Assembly (NCBI GenBank): GCA_002407725.1
Contig: DHOD01000158.1
Location: 1-6,416 of the forward strand
Origin: Christensenella sp. UBA5399
GTDB lineage: Bacteria > Bacillota > Clostridia > Christensenellales > Christensenellaceae
Direction of reading: 5' to 3'
DNA: 6,416 nt
Translations under genes and position numbers: made by a program
In this document: in pieces, positions 5,174 through 6,416 of the stretch
Layout of the letters: every line of letters begins with the position of its first letter
Position numbering within the stretch: the first letter of the stretch is position 1
Notes under the pieces: generated by a model
What the model was told of the DNA's origin: nothing
Databases searched by the model: none
What the model saw: the letters and a program-made list of their open reading frames with translations, nothing else

Positions 5174-6364
5174 TCATCTGACTATTACATCATTTGTATA
5201 ATATGAATGCTTTCCCAACTCATCTTCCCAATACAGTAATGTTGCTTGTTCGACATCGTTGACTATTAATTCACCGAAAGTAAGGGCTGATCTTGCGGCT
5301 TCAACCATGCCTTCTGTTTTGTTTCGGGTATTCAATTCGGATAAGGCCTCTTTGGTACTTTCGCTTAATTTTCTTTGATCGCGTTTCCCCCCAAGCCACC
5401 AAGGCATTATTTTCTGCCATCCATTCTTGGCTGAAACAGTTTCTTTAAGTGATTGTGTCAGTTCTTCTACTTGTTTCGGACTGTTTTCGATATTGTACCA
5501 GAGCGTTTGATACCGCTTAACTTTTTCAACTAAGTTTGTCGCGAGCGTCTTCAAAAACGCCGGATTCTCTTGAAGTGTCAGTTTGAGACGCAAGATGCCA
5601 ATTCTTAAATCCAGTATCGATAAAAGAGTCGCCATGTAAGCGTCTAAGTTCTTCAATTCTAACTCTTTTATGCTTAAGGATTTGTCGATTATCTGAGTGT
5701 CATAAAGATAGCGGTATCTCTCGAAAATTGGATTTACTTTATCCTCGATCAGGGCCAACCGCATCGCCATGTCGTTCGTAAATTTGCTTGAAATATCATG
5801 TTCTTTTTCCAGCGCCTCAAGCCTTGAACCGGCTGAAATCAACTCACCAATGAATGTGGCCTCATATCTTTGTAGGATACGACTGACTTCCTGCTGTATT
5901 TTATCAAGCTTTTCATTTACGGTTTTAAATTGCTGCAGCACCATAATGGTCGATAACGCTTGAAAAGCGAGCAAAGGTGCTGCTATGGGCATGATAGCAC
6001 CGGATAATGCGATAAAAGGAGCCTGACCAACAATTCCTCCAGCACCCATAACTGCGCTGCCTACGCCGTTTCCTATGGCCATCAATGTAGCGGGGTTCGC
6101 TGTCGCCATAAACAAGGTACCGGAAGTTGCTGCGGCTAGTCCGAGAGCCCCACCTCCACTGACGAGCAATGTTGGAATGCACAGTTCGGAAAGCGCTCCA
6201 CCAGTTTTTATATAATCCCCCTGCTCTTTAAAATTTGCCTGAAGACTTTCGATAATTTTATTCTTTAAGTCATCATTAAGTGCCAAGAGGCCGAACTTTT
6301 CACCACTATCGGGGCATTCATAAATTTTTGCATAATTTTTGGTTTGCTTTCGTTTTCTAAACAT
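5174..6364 (-). CDS. Unrecognised membrane protein: Gly/Ala-rich hydrophobic segment plus coiled coil
   Basis: I do not recognise a family for this 396-residue product. The N-terminus is basic (MFRKRKQTKNY) with an amphipathic charged region to about residue 60. Residues 61-145 are a long hydrophobic, Gly/Ala-rich stretch with small-residue patterns such as SGGGALGLAAA (69-79) and VGSAVMGAGGIVG (101-113), enough for two to four membrane passes or a glycine-zipper hairpin. Residues 147-310 are strongly helical with heptad-like Leu/Ile spacing, consistent with coiled coil. A Trp-rich turn MPWWLGG (320-326) and a helical C-terminus follow. This build recalls alpha-helical pore-forming toxins (ClyA/Hbl-like) and membrane effectors of phage-defence systems, but by architecture only. 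ATG at 6364 is preferred because GGAAGG (6377-6372) precedes it by 7 bases; a TTG five codons upstream overlaps that site. It is visibly AT-richer than the plus-strand genes and convergent with virD4, suggesting separate origin. Confidence 0.8.
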   Translation of the reverse strand: MFRKRKQTKNYAKIYECPDSGEKFGLLALNDDLKNKIIESLQANFKEQGDYIKTGGALSELCIPTLLVSGGGALGLAAATSGTLFMATANPATLMAIGNGVGSAVMGAGGIVGQAPFIALSGAIMPIAAPLLAFQALSTIMVLQQFKTVNEKLDKIQQEVSRILQRYEATFIGELISAGSRLEALEKEHDISSKFTNDMAMRLALIEDKVNPIFERYRYLYDTQIIDKSLSIKELELKNLDAYMATLLSILDLRIGILRLKLTLQENPAFLKTLATNLVEKVKRYQTLWYNIENSPKQVEELTQSLKETVSAKNGWQKIMPWWLGGKRDQRKLSESTKEALSELNTRNKTEGMVEAARSALTFGELIVNDVEQATLLYWEDELGKHSYYTNDVIVR

Positions 6365-6385
6365 AGTTTGGCCTTCCAATTTTTG

Positions 6386-6391
6386 ATTATA
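6386..6391 (-). promoter_or_regulatory. Candidate -10 box for the minus-strand gene
   Basis: On the minus strand a perfect TATAAT lies 21 bases upstream of the chosen ATG (6364) and 8 bases before its ribosome site, in an AT-rich stretch that reaches the window edge. No good -35 hexamer is visible at 16-18 bases (best is TATCTA-like). A transcript starting about 7 bases downstream of this box would have a very short leader barely covering the ribosome site. The box match is exact, but its use is uncertain. Confidence 0.33.
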
Positions 6392-6416
6392 AACACAATG
6401 GGAAAATATAGATAGC

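Noticed and set aside
1..6416. CRISPR arrays, tRNA or rRNA genes, insertion-sequence ends, att sites
   Set aside because: No regularly spaced repeats, cloverleaf-like or rRNA-like sequence, transposase frame or convincing terminal inverted or direct repeats were seen. Attachment sites cannot be called without both element ends.

Overview
The window looks like part of an integrative conjugative element (ICE) from a gut-type Clostridia (Bacillota). The basis is AGGAGG-type ribosome binding sites before most genes, a PcfB/DUF3801 plus VirD4 coupling-protein pair of the kind found in Tn1549/CTn-type elements, and a Tn916-like Xis with the first residues of a matching tyrosine integrase. I could not run database searches; family calls are from recognition of the translated sequence.

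Layout. Positions 1-50 hold a possible C-terminal tail of a gene entering from the left, overlapped by a tiny ORF (47-94). A long structured element with a T-run (108-182) precedes xis (209-433). One base after xis begins an integrase frame (435) that resembles integrase only for about 41-43 residues. It then runs into the start codon of a secreted-protein gene at 556. Three consecutive genes (556-1176, 1250-1756, 1769-2782) each encode a signal peptide and a related beta-rich C-terminal domain. The third also carries an acidic/His linker and a Cys-rich module. They are followed by a PcfB-like protein (2821-3309) and a full-length VirD4-type coupling ATPase (3306-5078), which overlap by four bases.

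Everything from xis to virD4 is on the plus strand with short gaps and no convincing terminator, so it could be one transcription unit. After virD4 the expected transfer genes (Maff2-like, PrgI, VirB4, NlpC/P60) do not follow. Instead a convergent, visibly AT-richer gene (5174-6364, minus strand) encodes an unrecognised protein with a long Gly/Ala-rich hydrophobic segment followed by predicted coiled coil, an architecture reminiscent of pore-forming or membrane-targeting effectors.

The most interesting points are the trio of paralogous secreted proteins placed between a broken recombination module and the coupling-protein genes, the precise int/secreted-gene junction, and the orphan membrane/coiled-coil gene where the mating-pore genes should begin. 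The window may therefore be a rearranged ICE, or an ICE carrying cargo at two places.
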